DNA of 64,000 nt, from the NCBI GenBank assembly GCA_963787425.1, contig CAWBCV010000019.1, forward strand, positions 62,001 through 126,000. The letters are read 5' to 3'. The notes beneath the pieces are model-generated. The model worked only from the letters and a program-made list of their open reading frames with translations, was not told the origin of the DNA and did no database searches. This document shows positions 8,266 to 17,485 of the stretch, one piece after another. Every line of letters starts with the position of its first letter. Positions within the stretch are counted from its first letter, which is position 1. The position numbers were made by a program, and so were the translations under genes. This DNA comes from AP-15 sp963787425 (lineage in GTDB: Bacteria; Pseudomonadota; Alphaproteobacteria; ATCC43930; CGMCC-115725).

Positions 8266-8454
8266 CTAAACCTGGTGTCTGCAGCTGGTGTTGTTGCACC
8301 CCGTGTTTGTTTGGGCGGCCGCCAGCCTTGCCAACGTGGCCTCACTTACGTTGCCCAGCGGCTCGCCAGCGTGCGACCGTTGAAGTGCCGTGTCGAGCGC
8401 GATCCTTGCCGAGGCGAGCAATTCGGCGACGGCGGGTTGCTCGGTTTGTGCCAT
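8266..8454 (-). CDS. RiPP precursor peptide A3 (short)
   Basis: 62 residues from the second of two adjacent ATGs (8457 and 8454); the second matches the single start of A2 and has better spacing to AGAGG. The leader is the same as in A2 except SHAGEPLGNVS. The core is TNTGCNNTSCRHQV and ends at once, so the Ala-rich tail of A2 and A4 is missing. This natural truncation suggests that the tail is dispensable follower sequence or that the paralogue is decaying. Confidence 0.8.
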   Translation of the reverse strand: MAQTEQPAVAELLASARIALDTALQRSHAGEPLGNVSEATLARLAAAQTNTGCNNTSCRHQV

Positions 8455-8525
8455 CATAGTACCTCTACGTTCAAGGGTTGTTGGCGTCGAAATCGGTGTT
8501 GACGCGGGCTAAGCTCATCTCAGAG

Positions 8526-8738
8526 CTACGACCCCTCAGAGGCCGCCGCTGCCACACGGTGACTGCAGCTGGTGTTGTTGCATCCCGTGTTTGCTGCGGC
8601 GGCCGACAGTCTTGCCAGCGTGGCCGCACTTAGGCTGCCCAGCGGCTCACCAGCCTGCGTGCGTTGAAGTGCCGTGTCGAGCGCGATCCTTGCCGAAGCG
8701 AGTAATTCGGCGACGGCGGGTTGCCCAGTTTGTGCCAT
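8526..8738 (-). CDS. RiPP precursor peptide A4 (first of the array)
   Basis: 70 residues from the second of two adjacent ATGs (8741 and 8738), with AGGGG seven nt before the second one. The leader is AVAELLASARIALDTALQR then QAGEPLGSLSAATLARL; the core is ANTGCNNTSCSHR; the tail is VAAAASEGS. It is the promoter-proximal precursor. Together with A2 and A3 it presents the same NTGCNNTSC core, so the array mostly raises gene dosage of one product while A1 diversifies. Confidence 0.8.
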   Translation of the reverse strand: MAQTGQPAVAELLASARIALDTALQRTQAGEPLGSLSAATLARLSAAAANTGCNNTSCSHRVAAAASEGS

Positions 8739-8782
8739 CATACTACCCCTAGGTCGAAGGGTTGTGGTCGGTATCGACCCCG

Positions 8783-8893
8783 CTATGACTTTGACTTTAT
8801 GCTTAACCTTCGCTTAGAACGCCATTTGCGCGATCTCTCGGCTGGGGTCGCCCCCGGTGACACACTGGCAAGATCGAGTAGCATGCTGAGCAT
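8783..8893 (-). CDS. Small basic peptide upstream of the precursor array
   Basis: 36 residues from an ATG at 8893 preceded by a strong AGGGAGGG ribosome-binding site, ending TAG at 8783. The sequence starts MLSMLLDLASVSPG and has a strongly basic end rich in Arg, Lys and Ser. It lies about 45 nt ahead of precursor A4 on the same strand, so it would be the first cistron of the RiPP transcript. I recognise no family. It may be a leader peptide, a small RiPP accessory, or a chance frame; the SD is the main support. Confidence 0.4.
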   Translation of the reverse strand: MLSMLLDLASVSPGATPAERSRKWRSKRRLSIKSKS

Positions 8894-9384
8894 TTTTCCC
8901 TCCCTGTGAACCCAGTGTCGACTGATATCCGGGCGATTTGGGCGTCCGTCTGACCGCATATTTCACACCCGTTTTAACCAATTGATTACAGTGAGCGCAC
9001 GCGTGTCAACCGTAATTTTCGGATGTCTGCTGCCCTCGTTACACCACTTGAGCGAGCAGCGCGGCCGCTCGATGCGGATTCGTGTCGCTGATGTTGGTAT
9101 TGGAACGAAGCGTAATCTCTTCTAATTGCAAGGCGTTGCCAGCTGCGAACTTGTCGATTCGCCCGCCGGGGAGATCCCGTGCCGGCGGCCGAGATCGCCA
9201 GCATCTTGCTGTCGCAGGATGAATCCTCTCGGCAGTTCGCAGCGTCGTCCGGGGTTGAGGCGAGCATTCCGGAGAAAACAGCCGAGGCCCTAGGCGAGCG
9301 GGTCGGCGACGCGTATTCCGACCCTGAGTGTCTAAATCTTAATCTCATCGGTTGTAATTTTTGCATTGTAAGATTGCATTCTGA
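8894..9384. other. Gap between RiPP cluster and IS5 element
   Basis: About 490 bp. The part next to 8893 should hold the promoter of the RiPP operon (minus strand), but I see no clear -35/-10 pair. A short plus-strand frame at 9179-9427 (PAAEIASILLSQDESSRQF...) has no recognisable homology and runs into the IS5 end. The IS terminus is probably near 9340. Confidence 0.4.
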
Positions 9385-10200
9385 TCAAGCCAGTCTCCTG
9401 ATGAGGAGCTGCACGGAGGCGATGTAAACCCAAGCTTTGGCGCTCGCGATCGAAGCCTCGAAATCCTTTGCCAAGCGGCGGTTTCGATTGAGCCAAGCGA
9501 GGGTTCGTTCGACCACCCAACGGCGTGGCAGCAGTTGAAAGCCGGCAGCGTCAGCGGTGCGCTTGACGATCTCGATGGTCTAGTTCCCGAATTTGGCGAG
9601 GGCGTCACGCAGATTGGGGCCGTCGTAGACGCTGTCGGCGAATAGGTGGCGCAGCCAGGGAAACAACTGGTGCACGGCCTCGATGACAAGCTTGGCGCCA
9701 TCACGATCCTGGACATCAGCGGGGTGCACCTCGGCGCCGACCAGCAAACCGCCAGTATCGGTAACGATGTGGCGCTTGCGGCCCTTGATCTTCTTGGCCG
9801 CGTCGTACCCTCGCGGCCCACCGCTCTCGGTCGTCTTGACCGACTGGGTGTCGATGACCCCGGCCGACGGGCTCGCTTCGCGGCCCGCCGCTTCGCGTGC
9901 TTGCAGCAGCAACTCAAAATTGATCTTCTCGAACACGCCGCCGTCTCGCCAATCGTAGAAATAACCTTGCACAGTGGTAAACGGAGGAAAGTCCTTCGGC
10001 AGCATCCGCCACTGGCAGCCGGTCCGCGCGATGTACAAGATCGCATCGAGCACCGACCGTAACTCGGTCTCGCGGGGCCGGCCCAAACGCTTGACCGCCG
10101 GCATATGCGGCTCAATCAGCGCCCATTCGGCATCCGTCAGATCGCTTGCGTAGCGCTGTCCCTCTCGCTCATACTTCCGGCGAGTGATTTCGGTCCACAT
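9385..10200 (-). pseudogene. IS5-family transposase with a nonsense codon
   Basis: The frame encodes 271 residues from an ATG at 10200 (MWTEITRRKYEREGQRYAS) to a TGA at 9385-9387. It has the DDE landmarks of IS5-type transposases: DTQSVKT, GRKRHIVTDTGG, ADSVYDGPN and, after the break, RRWVVERTLAWLNRNRRLAKDFE. A single TAG at 9580-9582 replaces the expected Trp in the FGNWTIEIVKR stretch and cuts off the catalytic Glu helix. One base change thus inactivates an otherwise complete enzyme. Terminal inverted repeats were not clearly resolved. Confidence 0.8.
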
Positions 10201-10414
10201 TTTGTGCCTAGATGATTGCTTCACTACAACCATCATGCCACAACCGACTGAAATCACTCAATTCATTTTCGGTCAGCCTCTGAGAGCGTGACGCGACCAT
10301 TCGACGCGCAAAGTAGGCCATCAAATTGCAGCGCAGGGCGAATTCAAAGGCGTCGGCACCAACCGCACCCTGTCGGCCTCGGCGAAAGCAACCAACCCCG
10401 ATCAAGAACGGTTC

Positions 10415-10774
10415 TTGACAGTGGTCGTCAGCTTCGGCCTCGGCTACCTAGCCGCAGTATTATTTCACCATCGCATCAAGGCCCAATTCGAAACGGCGTC
10501 AGGGCCATTTCAAATCACGAAGCCGCCAGTGGACAATCATCCGCGAGGCTTCGTTCAGGCTACCGTGCTCAAGACCACAAGTGAGCACCCGCAAGGGATG
10601 ACATCAGCCGAGATCACGAAGGCACTTGGCCGCGAAGGGATCGGCCAGCAATCAACAGCGAATGCGCTGAGGGCACTTATCCAGCCGAAAAAGATTAGTT
10701 CGGAAGGCAGGGGAGGCAAATACCGCTGGGCGACGGACGAGGTGCCCACCGCACCGTATCAGCCAAGCTCATAG
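10415..10774 (+). CDS. Small membrane-anchored protein with a winged-helix-like domain
   Basis: 119 residues from a TTG at 10415; the frame is open further upstream. The N-terminus has one hydrophobic segment (VVVSFGLGYLAAVLF). The C-terminal two thirds resemble a winged helix: GMTSAEITKALGREGIGQQS, ANALRALIQPKKI, then a GGKYRWA wing. This could be a DNA-binding remnant or an intact small protein. No family name is assigned. It lies isolated next to the broken IS5. Confidence 0.35.
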   Translation: MTVVVSFGLGYLAAVLFHHRIKAQFETASGPFQITKPPVDNHPRGFVQATVLKTTSEHPQGMTSAEITKALGREGIGQQSTANALRALIQPKKISSEGRGGKYRWATDEVPTAPYQPSS

Positions 10775-11349
10775 GTTACTGACCGAAACGATGGCGAATG
10801 CCAGAACATCGTCAACCCGCTGCTCGATGGGACCAAATATCTGCCGCACACGGTCTCGAGATTAGTTCCTGAGCCTTATGCCTGCGAAAGACGCGCAGGG
10901 ATAGGCGATCGGTTTGTCAGCTCAGTTGCAGAAGCACCGTCAACGTTACCTTCGATCGGCTGCTCGGGTCCGCTAAACCCGCCCGCGGCGAACAACGCCG
11001 CGGCAGCCCGTTCTTTGCGGCGTTGCCGACCCCGAGGCTTTTCGCCATGCTGCCAAGGCTTTCATTTTGGGTGACAGCGTGCAGCAAACCAATTTGAACG
11101 CATTGCTGATCGGGAGCATAGTTATCGCCCGTGCGAACCTATTATGAAAGCACGTCTGGAGGTTGCGGACCGTGACGGCCTGCCGAACAGCACAAGGGCG
11201 CTGGAGTTGAAGCTCAACGCGTCCTTCACTGCTTGAATTGCCGGCTTGTCATTTTCGCTCTAGCGCTATCCTGCGCGGCCTGTGGAGGGTCGCCTGCGGT
11301 CCTGACGGCGTTCCGAACCGAACAGCAGGCGCAGGAGCACTGCCCAAAG
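10775..11349. other. Gap without a recognised gene
   Basis: Short frames occur on both strands, but none has a ribosome site, a conserved motif or consistent codon use. The stretch lies between the small membrane protein and an inverted esterase fragment and is probably decayed sequence. Confidence 0.4.
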
Positions 11350-11469
11350 GATCCACCACTCCGGCTGGCCGGTTAGCAACTCGATCATCTGCGCGTTCAG
11401 GTTCGCGGTATCGGGGTCGATCGCCGCGTCATGGAACAAGGCGGGGTCGAATGGGCGTGTATCGGTCAT
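11350..11469 (-). pseudogene. N-terminal fragment of an alpha/beta-hydrolase (esterase), inverted
   Basis: From an ATG at 11469 the frame reads MTDTRPFDPALFHDAAIDPD followed by an ELLTGQPEWW stretch. This is the typical start of HSL-type alpha/beta-hydrolases that lack a signal peptide. Homology is lost after EWW. The matching C-terminal part of the same kind of enzyme lies 0.5 kb away on the opposite strand, so this piece appears to have been inverted. Confidence 0.45.
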
Positions 11470-12010
11470 CGGCGTGCTTTCCGGATCGAGCAGAGACGCA
11501 CTCAAATATCACATCCTTGCCGCTCGTCGAACGGCCGAAACAACCGTCGTGGATTCAACGGGATGGCGGGTAGTCGGCATAGGCTTACCCAGACGTCGAA
11601 TGACCCCGATGGTCCCTATGGTTGTAGGCACCGCCGGCAATTAACGCTGAATGCGTGGGGTTCGTCAGCTGAAGCTAGGGATACGCCGCAACGACGGGAT
11701 CAGTCCCCCGCCGCTCCCCGCACAACTCCCAATTCACATCGATGACCAGCAGCGCCGGGTGTTTGCCGAATCGTGAGCTTGCTCCGAACCCGCCGGCGGC
11801 GGAGGCGGCCTTGTCACGCCCGGTGAGAAATTTGTCCCAGATCCGCTCAGTATGGAAACACCTCCTCAGTTCGGCACCGCACGCATTCCCGCGCGTTCCG
11901 CTTCACCTCGGCAGGCATAGCGACCGGCACCGGAGAACCCGTACGAGCCATGACCCTTCAGTTCGAATAGGCCACTCTGAGGATCCAGCCAGACCACGGT
12001 ATCCATCGCA
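11470..12010. other. Gap between two esterase fragments
   Basis: No gene recognised. If the two esterase pieces come from one gene, this stretch includes or replaces the missing residues between the N-terminal segment and the HGGGW motif. Confidence 0.35.
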
Positions 12011-12709
12011 CCGGGAGTTTATCTCCATCTGCATGGTGGCGGCTGGGTGCTTGGCGGAGCGGACATGCAAGATCCGATGCTGGAGCGGATAGCCGACAAT
12101 ACGGGTCAGGCCGTTGTCGCCGTCGAATATCGCCTGGCACCGGAACATCCTTACCCGGCGGGTCCTGACGATTGCGAGGGCGCCGCTGTCTGGCTACTGC
12201 GGAACGCCGAGGAAGAATTTGGCCCCGACGCCCTGACGATAGGCGGCGAGTCCGCAGGTGGGCACCTGACTGCGGTGCCAATTCTGCGCATGCGGGATCG
12301 TTACGGCTATACCGGGTTCCGCGGCGCCAACATCGTGTACGGTGCCTTCGATCTCAGCATGACGCAGAGCCAACGTCTTTTCGGTAACACTCGTCTGGTG
12401 CTGCGGACGATCGACATGCAGCAGTTCTATAACGCCTTCCTGCCCACGATCATGGACCGGCGTGCGCCCGATATCTCACCGCTTTACGCCGATCTGAAAA
12501 ACCTGTGCCCGGCGCTCTTCACCGTCGGAACACAAGATGCGCTTCTCGACGACACATTGTTCATGCATGCCCGCTGGGCGGTGGCGGGCAATGATGCCGA
12601 GCTTGCGATCTACCCCGGTGGCGCGCACGGTTTCACGCTGTTCCCGAACGATCTGTCGAAGTCGGCGACAGGCAGGATGGATGCATTCATGAACCGCGTT
12701 CTCGGCTGA
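12011..12709 (+). pseudogene. Alpha/beta-hydrolase (HSL-family esterase), C-terminal fragment
   Basis: The open stretch starts after a stop at 11978-11980, and homology runs from about 12011. It encodes the oxyanion motif YLHLHGGGWVLGG, the nucleophile elbow GGESAGGH, the acid region GTQDALLDDT and the catalytic His in YPGGAHGFTLFP, so the catalytic core is complete. The first 80-90 residues of the family are missing here and no start codon with a ribosome site precedes HGGGW. It may be translated from a GTG at 12047, but that would split the oxyanion motif. Probably inactive. Confidence 0.6.
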
Positions 12710-12821
12710 CTACAGGGAGCATTCCCGAGGCAAGCTACGCCCGCCAAATTGCGAGGCTCGGCGTACAGGCGAAATCTAGCCCGATCCGAAGTAAATCGCG
12801 TTGCCGGTAATGGAGGCGGAG

Positions 12822-14246
12822 ATGCATCGAGCGTGTACGGCGTATGTGGGGATGCTGTTGTCTCTGACATTGCCCGGGGCCGCGGCGGAGACCCCAAGGC
12901 GCGGAGGGACACTGACTTATATGATACCTGCCGATGCACCTCCGAGCTTTGACGGCCATCGCGAGAATACCTTTGGCACGATCCATGCGGTCGCGCCGTT
13001 CTATAGCGTACTAATCAGAGTAAACCCTGAAAATGCCGCCTCGACGACCGACTTCGTCTGCGACGTCTGGACCGAGATACCGGAGCCGATGGACGGCGGC
13101 GAACTTACGCATTCAGCATCCGGGATGATGTTAAATTTCAGGATGGTTCGCGATTGACTGCCTACGACGTGGCGGCGAGCTGGAACAAGATCATCACTCC
13201 GCCCGAAGGCGTTATCAGTGCGCGCGCCGCCTACTATTCGATGGTCGACAAGGTCGAGGCACCCGACCCGGAGACCGTCATCTTTAATCTGAAATTTACG
13301 ACCGCCGCCTTTCTACCAGCACCGCCGATCCGTATGCGTTTATTTACAAGAAAGAGCTTCTCGATCGCGATCCTCACTGGTTCGAGAAGCAGATCATGGG
13401 CTCCGGTCCGTTCCGCTTTAAAGAATATCAGGTTAGACAATCGATTTCAGGCGTACGCAATCCCGATTACTACCGCCCGGGCTTGCCTTATCTCGACCCT
13501 TTCAGCGGCATTTTCGCAGAAAAGCAGGCAGTTCGAGTTAGCGCCATCCGGGCGATCGGGCTGCGATTGAGTTCCGCGGCTTTCCGCCAGCGACACGCGA
13601 CGAGCTCGTAACCGCCCTCGGTGACCAAATTACCGTGCAAGAGAGCGACTGGAATTGCGGCAACCTGATTACGCCTAACCACAAGCGAAAGCCGTTCGAC
13701 GATATCCGGGTGCGCCGCGCATTGACCCTGGCCATTGACCGATGGCATGGCGCGCCGACGCTGTCTCGCATCTCGATGATGAAGACGGTCGGCGGTGTCG
13801 GATTTCCTGGCTCCCCTTTGGCCGCGACCAAAGCGGAACTGGAGCAACTCGCCGGCTACTGGCCCGATATCGAGAAGTCCCGGGCCGAGGCGCGGCGGCT
13901 ACTGAAGGAAGCCGGCGCAGAGGGACTGACTTTCGAATTGCTCAACCGCAATGTCGACCAGCCCTACAAGTTCAATGCCACCTGGGTCATAGACGAATGG
14001 AGCCAGATTGGCTTTAAGGTGACACAGCGCGTGTTGCCGACCGGTCCCTTTGGCGAGGCGCTGCGTCAAGGCGAATTTGATACGGCGCTCGCTTTGTCGC
14101 AACAAACGATGCCACGAACCCTGCCTCTGATGGCCATGCGGCTTGGCAGGAACGACCGTGCCGACAAATGCGGGGATTTGCTCGACACTGTTCGGCCACG
14201 CCCCAGGCCATATAGCCCACTTAGTTGTACTCCCAGCCGTCGGTAG
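12822..14246 (+). pseudogene. Family-5 extracellular solute-binding protein (peptide ABC transporter), frameshifted
   Basis: It starts at an ATG at 12822 with GGAGGCGGAG upstream and a signal peptide (LLSLTLPGAAA). The reading frame then changes at least three times, near 13100, 13310 and 13550, while homology continues: AYDVAASWNKIITPPEGV, GSGPFRFKEYQ, NPDYYRPGLPYLD, FDDIRVRRALTLAIDR, IDEWSQIGFKV. The C-terminal third is lost. An intact DppA/OppA-like protein has about 530 residues. No permease or ATPase genes remain nearby. A second broken paralogue of the same family lies at 56567-58166. Confidence 0.75.
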
Positions 14247-14362
14247 GGGTGCCCGGGCGCCCAATACCGGAGATCCGCAGGACCGGCGGCGCGACCGACG
14301 GTTTCCCCAGCACAACACCCGAAACTCAGTCCGCGTCTCGCGGGATTTTGCCAGCCCGCTTC

Positions 14363-14398
14363 AGTGATCTGTCACATCATAGTGATCTGTCACATCAT
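14363..14398. repeat. Perfect 18-bp direct repeat
   Basis: The unit AGTGATCTGTCACATCAT occurs twice in tandem with no spacer, 14363-14380 and 14381-14398, in the gap between the broken binding-protein gene and the sedolisin 3' end. Each unit contains TGATCTGTCA, a near-palindrome. Confidence 0.85.
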
Positions 14399-14474
14399 AG
14401 TCTCAAGACAAGCCGGCCGGGCAAGAGATCCCGGCCAGCCGCCCTCAATCTATATTAAACGCGCCGCTTTAAGT

Positions 14475-16064
14475 TTAGGTGGGTAGAGCAGCCAGCAACT
14501 GCTTGCCGTTGGGAGTGCCCCATCCGCTCACCGCATCGTATCCGGAGCCGGCTCTGTAGCCCCCCACTGCCGCGGTCACGTTGTCGCCGGATGTAATATC
14601 GGTGCAGCCGGCAGAGCCTGCTCCGCCCTGATATAACAGCGGCGTCAGATAGCCGATCCGTTTACCGGCGCCCCGCGCCTGATTGACGAGCGTTGCGAGC
14701 GATGCCCACAGTGGGCTCGCCGCGCTCGTCCCGCCATTGCCTTGGGCTTTGCCGTCAACCACGAGCAGGTAGGGAGAGGCGTTCCAGTCCGCATTTGCGG
14801 CGACGTCCGGCACGCACCTGCCGACGATTGCTCCGGGGTTGACCGAGGCGATGGTTATCCCCTCCTGCCACGGCGGGCGATCAAATTTCGCACTGACGCC
14901 CCCGCCGGTGCTACCGCCATTGTCGGCCCGCAGACCATCGCCCTCCTTCCAGACGATGTCAGGCCCCGTCCCGCCCTTGGTCGGTATTGTGGTTCCGCCG
15001 ACCGCCAGTACATAGGGACTCGAGGCGGGGAAGTCGGCATGCGCGTGCCCATCCCTGTCCGCGTCGCTGGAACCGTCATCACCCGCCGCGATGCAGATGG
15101 TGATCCCGAGAAGGGCGGCCTCCTTGAACGTCTCATTCATCTGGGTCATCGCTTGGTCGGTCCAGATGTCGGTATCCTCCGGAGCGCCCCAGCTGACCGA
15201 TATCACGCCCGGGTCGTGTGTCTTGTCCTGGATGACCGCGTCCATCGCGGTTATCCAGCCTTGCTCGGTCCACTCCGCGAAGTACACAACAATCGTGGAC
15301 TTCGGGCAGATGCCGGCGACCACTTCGACGTCCAGCATCACCTCGCCTTCCGCGCCGTCTTTGCTGTTCGTCGCGGTGCCGTCGGTGCTCACCGGCACGA
15401 CGGTCGGCATACCGACACCGGCTAGTTTGCAGAATTCCGTTAGATCGGATGGGAAATAGCCGCCGCCGAACTCCAGCAGTCCGACTGCCTCTCCGGTGCC
15501 GTCGCCGGTGGGGAAATTATAGTGAGCAGCGAGCTGGCTCGGGATGTACCAGGACGACGGGATCCGTAGAGTTTTGGATTTGCTGAGCTCGTGTACCGGA
15601 TGTCGCCTCCTCTTCGCGACACGCCGATTATCGAGGCCAAAGACGGCCTGCACGATGTCTTTTACTTCGGCCGGGACGCTCACCGCGCCGACCCGGCCGC
15701 GATAGTTGCCCTCCGGGTGAGCGTAGTCGAACAGCTTGACCCCGAACGCGTTTTCCATTTGCCCGATCGTGCCAGACAGGCGGACAGTTCTGGTGGCGGC
15801 ATTCGCCTCGACCCGCTTCAGGCCTAATTTCTGAAAGGCTTGGACCACCTTGTCGATGTCGTCCGCGGACGCGCCGTATTTTTCCGCCAGCTCTTCCCGA
15901 GACATCGTGGCCGCCGGACGGCCGGTCAGATCCGAGATTTCGGCCTTGCGGCGGAGCTTGAGAGAAACTTCGATCGTTGTGTGCGGGTTTGCGCGGCCAA
16001 GCGCTCGCGCACCCGGCAACGGCACCCGCTTGCTGCCTGCGACTGCTACATGCGTGTCGGCCAT
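14475..16064 (-). CDS. Sedolisin (S53) serine-carboxyl peptidase, pro-kumamolisin type
   Basis: 529 residues from an ATG at 16064 with GGGAGGAATTC immediately upstream; an in-frame upstream start at 16103 has no such site. Residues about 25-170 are the pro-kumamolisin activation domain (EVSLKLRRKAE, MSREELAEKYGAS). The catalytic domain shows the Glu/Asp pair in GAEGEVMLDVEVV, the oxyanion Asp region near AAGDDGSSDAD, and the Ser in GNGGTSAASPLWAS. The C-terminus (SGYDAVSGWGTPNG) carries the usual calcium-site pattern. Such enzymes are acid-active endopeptidases that self-process. No signal peptide is visible, so export is uncertain. It is intact within a zone of decayed genes. Confidence 0.85.
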   Translation of the reverse strand: MADTHVAVAGSKRVPLPGARALGRANPHTTIEVSLKLRRKAEISDLTGRPAATMSREELAEKYGASADDIDKVVQAFQKLGLKRVEANAATRTVRLSGTIGQMENAFGVKLFDYAHPEGNYRGRVGAVSVPAEVKDIVQAVFGLDNRRVAKRRRHPVHELSKSKTLRIPSSWYIPSQLAAHYNFPTGDGTGEAVGLLEFGGGYFPSDLTEFCKLAGVGMPTVVPVSTDGTATNSKDGAEGEVMLDVEVVAGICPKSTIVVYFAEWTEQGWITAMDAVIQDKTHDPGVISVSWGAPEDTDIWTDQAMTQMNETFKEAALLGITICIAAGDDGSSDADRDGHAHADFPASSPYVLAVGGTTIPTKGGTGPDIVWKEGDGLRADNGGSTGGGVSAKFDRPPWQEGITIASVNPGAIVGRCVPDVAANADWNASPYLLVVDGKAQGNGGTSAASPLWASLATLVNQARGAGKRIGYLTPLLYQGGAGSAGCTDITSGDNVTAAVGGYRAGSGYDAVSGWGTPNGKQLLAALPT

Positions 16065-16277
16065 GAATTCCTCCCTTCCCAGACGAGCGAGCCATCGGCT
16101 CACTGGTACATCGACCCACTACACCGGATTTTTCTCATTGTGTGTGAGCTGGTTCACATATTCGCTGATTTTTTTGCGGCCGGCGTAATCGCGGAAGCAC
16201 GACACGAGGATCACGTACGCCGGCTTTGTCAGGGTAACCGGATAGCTCGGAAGCGAGGCCGAGGGTAGGCTGGCGCG

Positions 16278-16971
16278 ATGGCCGAAATCTCCTATCGCCG
16301 CCACCGCTTTTCCCCGGTGATCATCCAGCATGCGGTCTGGCTCTATCTGCGCTTCACGCTGAGCTATCGCGACGTCGAGGAACTCCTCGCCGAGCGAGGG
16401 CTCGACATCTCCTACGAAACCGTCCGGTGTTGGGTGCTGAAATTCGGACCGGTGATCGCGCGACGACTACGCCAGCGCCGTCCGTGGCCGAGCAATCGCT
16501 GGCACCTCGACGAGATGGTGGTGCGGATCGCCGGCGCGCGAATGTATCTGTGGCGTGCCGTCGATCACGAGGGCGAGGTCCTCGACATGCTGGTTCAGCG
16601 TCGGCGCGACACTTGGGCGGCGTTGCGGCTGATGCGTAAGCTGCTCAAGAAGCAGGGCTTCGCACCCAAGTTGCTGGTCACCGACAAGCTGCGCTCCTAC
16701 GCCTCTGCATTCCGGCGTCTGCGGCTGAACTGCCCGCATGAGCAGGGGCTGCGCAAAAAACAATCGGGCCGAAAACTCGCATCAAGCGGTGCGACGACGA
16801 GAGCGCAAAATGCAGCGGTTCAAGTCGGCTCGCTCCGCCCAGCGGTTCCTCAGCATGCACGCCGCCGTCCACAATACCTTCGACCTCCAGCGCCATCTCG
16901 TCTCGCGCTCGACGCTGCGGATCTTCCGCGCCGAGGCGGCGAACCAATGGCGGGAGGCGGTCGCGGCCGCG
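16278..16971 (+). pseudogene. IS6-family transposase, frameshifted and C-terminally fused
   Basis: From an ATG at 16278 it encodes SYRRHRFSPVIIQHAVWLYL, the DDE core WHLDEMVVRI, LLVTDKLRSYASA, and then shifts frame at an A6 run (16755-16760). One extra A converts the expected AKNNRAENSHQAVRRRERKM into another frame. The second frame carries the catalytic Glu region RRRERKMQRFKS and the usual tail FDLQRHLVSRSTLRIFRAEA. Slippage on A6 could restore a little full-length protein. The restored frame runs directly into a gltS fragment without a stop codon. Confidence 0.8.
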
Positions 16972-16980
16972 TGGGCGCAG

Positions 16981-17449
16981 CGCGTACCGCTGCTGATGCG
17001 CTACAGCATCCCTGCCCCGATCGTCGGCGGCCTGGTTTTCGCGGTCCTGGCGCTGCTGGCGGAGCGAACGACCGGACTCGGCATGACGTTCGATGCATCC
17101 GCGAAGACGCCATTCCTGTTGCTGTTTTTTGCCTCAATCGGTCTGACTGCCGACCTCGCCGTGCTTCGGCGGGGCGGGGCGCGCCTGCTGCGCTTCTTGC
17201 TCGCCCTGTTTCCGTTTCTGCTGGCGCAGGATGCGCTGGGCGTGGCGATGGCGCGTCTCCCTGGGAATGCACCCCGTGCTCGGGCTGGTGGCGGGCTCGA
17301 TCACCCTAGTGGGCGGCCACGGCACCGGCGCAGCCTATGCCGAGCGTTTCGCCGAGGAGCACGATATTCTCGGTGTGATGGGGTTGACGATGACCTCGGC
17401 GACGATCGGCTGGATCCTAAGCCGGCGAAGCCGGAACCAAACAGGTTAA
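16981..17449 (+). pseudogene. gltS: Sodium/glutamate symporter (GltS) internal remnant
   Basis: The remnant encodes transmembrane segments typical of GltS: MRYSIPAPIVGGLVFAVLAL, TPFLLLFFASIGLTADL, LLRFLLALFPFLLAQDALGV and, after a frameshift near 17258, MHPVLGLVAGSITLVGGHGT and EHDILGVMGLTMTSATIG. The N-terminus is replaced by the IS6 transposase tail in the same frame. The C-terminal half is also lost, with another mobile-like gene starting at 17486. Confidence 0.7.
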
Positions 17450-17485
17450 AATAGACGCAGGAGACGCGGGGAGCAGGAGGGGAGG

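Noticed and set aside
7469..8741. Repeated segments considered as a CRISPR array
   Set aside because: The repeats are about 200 bp coding units with conserved frames and ribosome sites, not short direct repeats with unique spacers.
8986..9366. 126-codon minus-strand frame upstream of the RiPP cluster
   Set aside because: Ser/Arg-rich, no start signal, and it overlaps the presumed IS5 end.
16755..16760. Programmed frameshift in the IS6 transposase
   Set aside because: The A6 run would need a +1 change and IS6 enzymes are normally read in a single frame; a simple indel is more likely, although slippage cannot be excluded.
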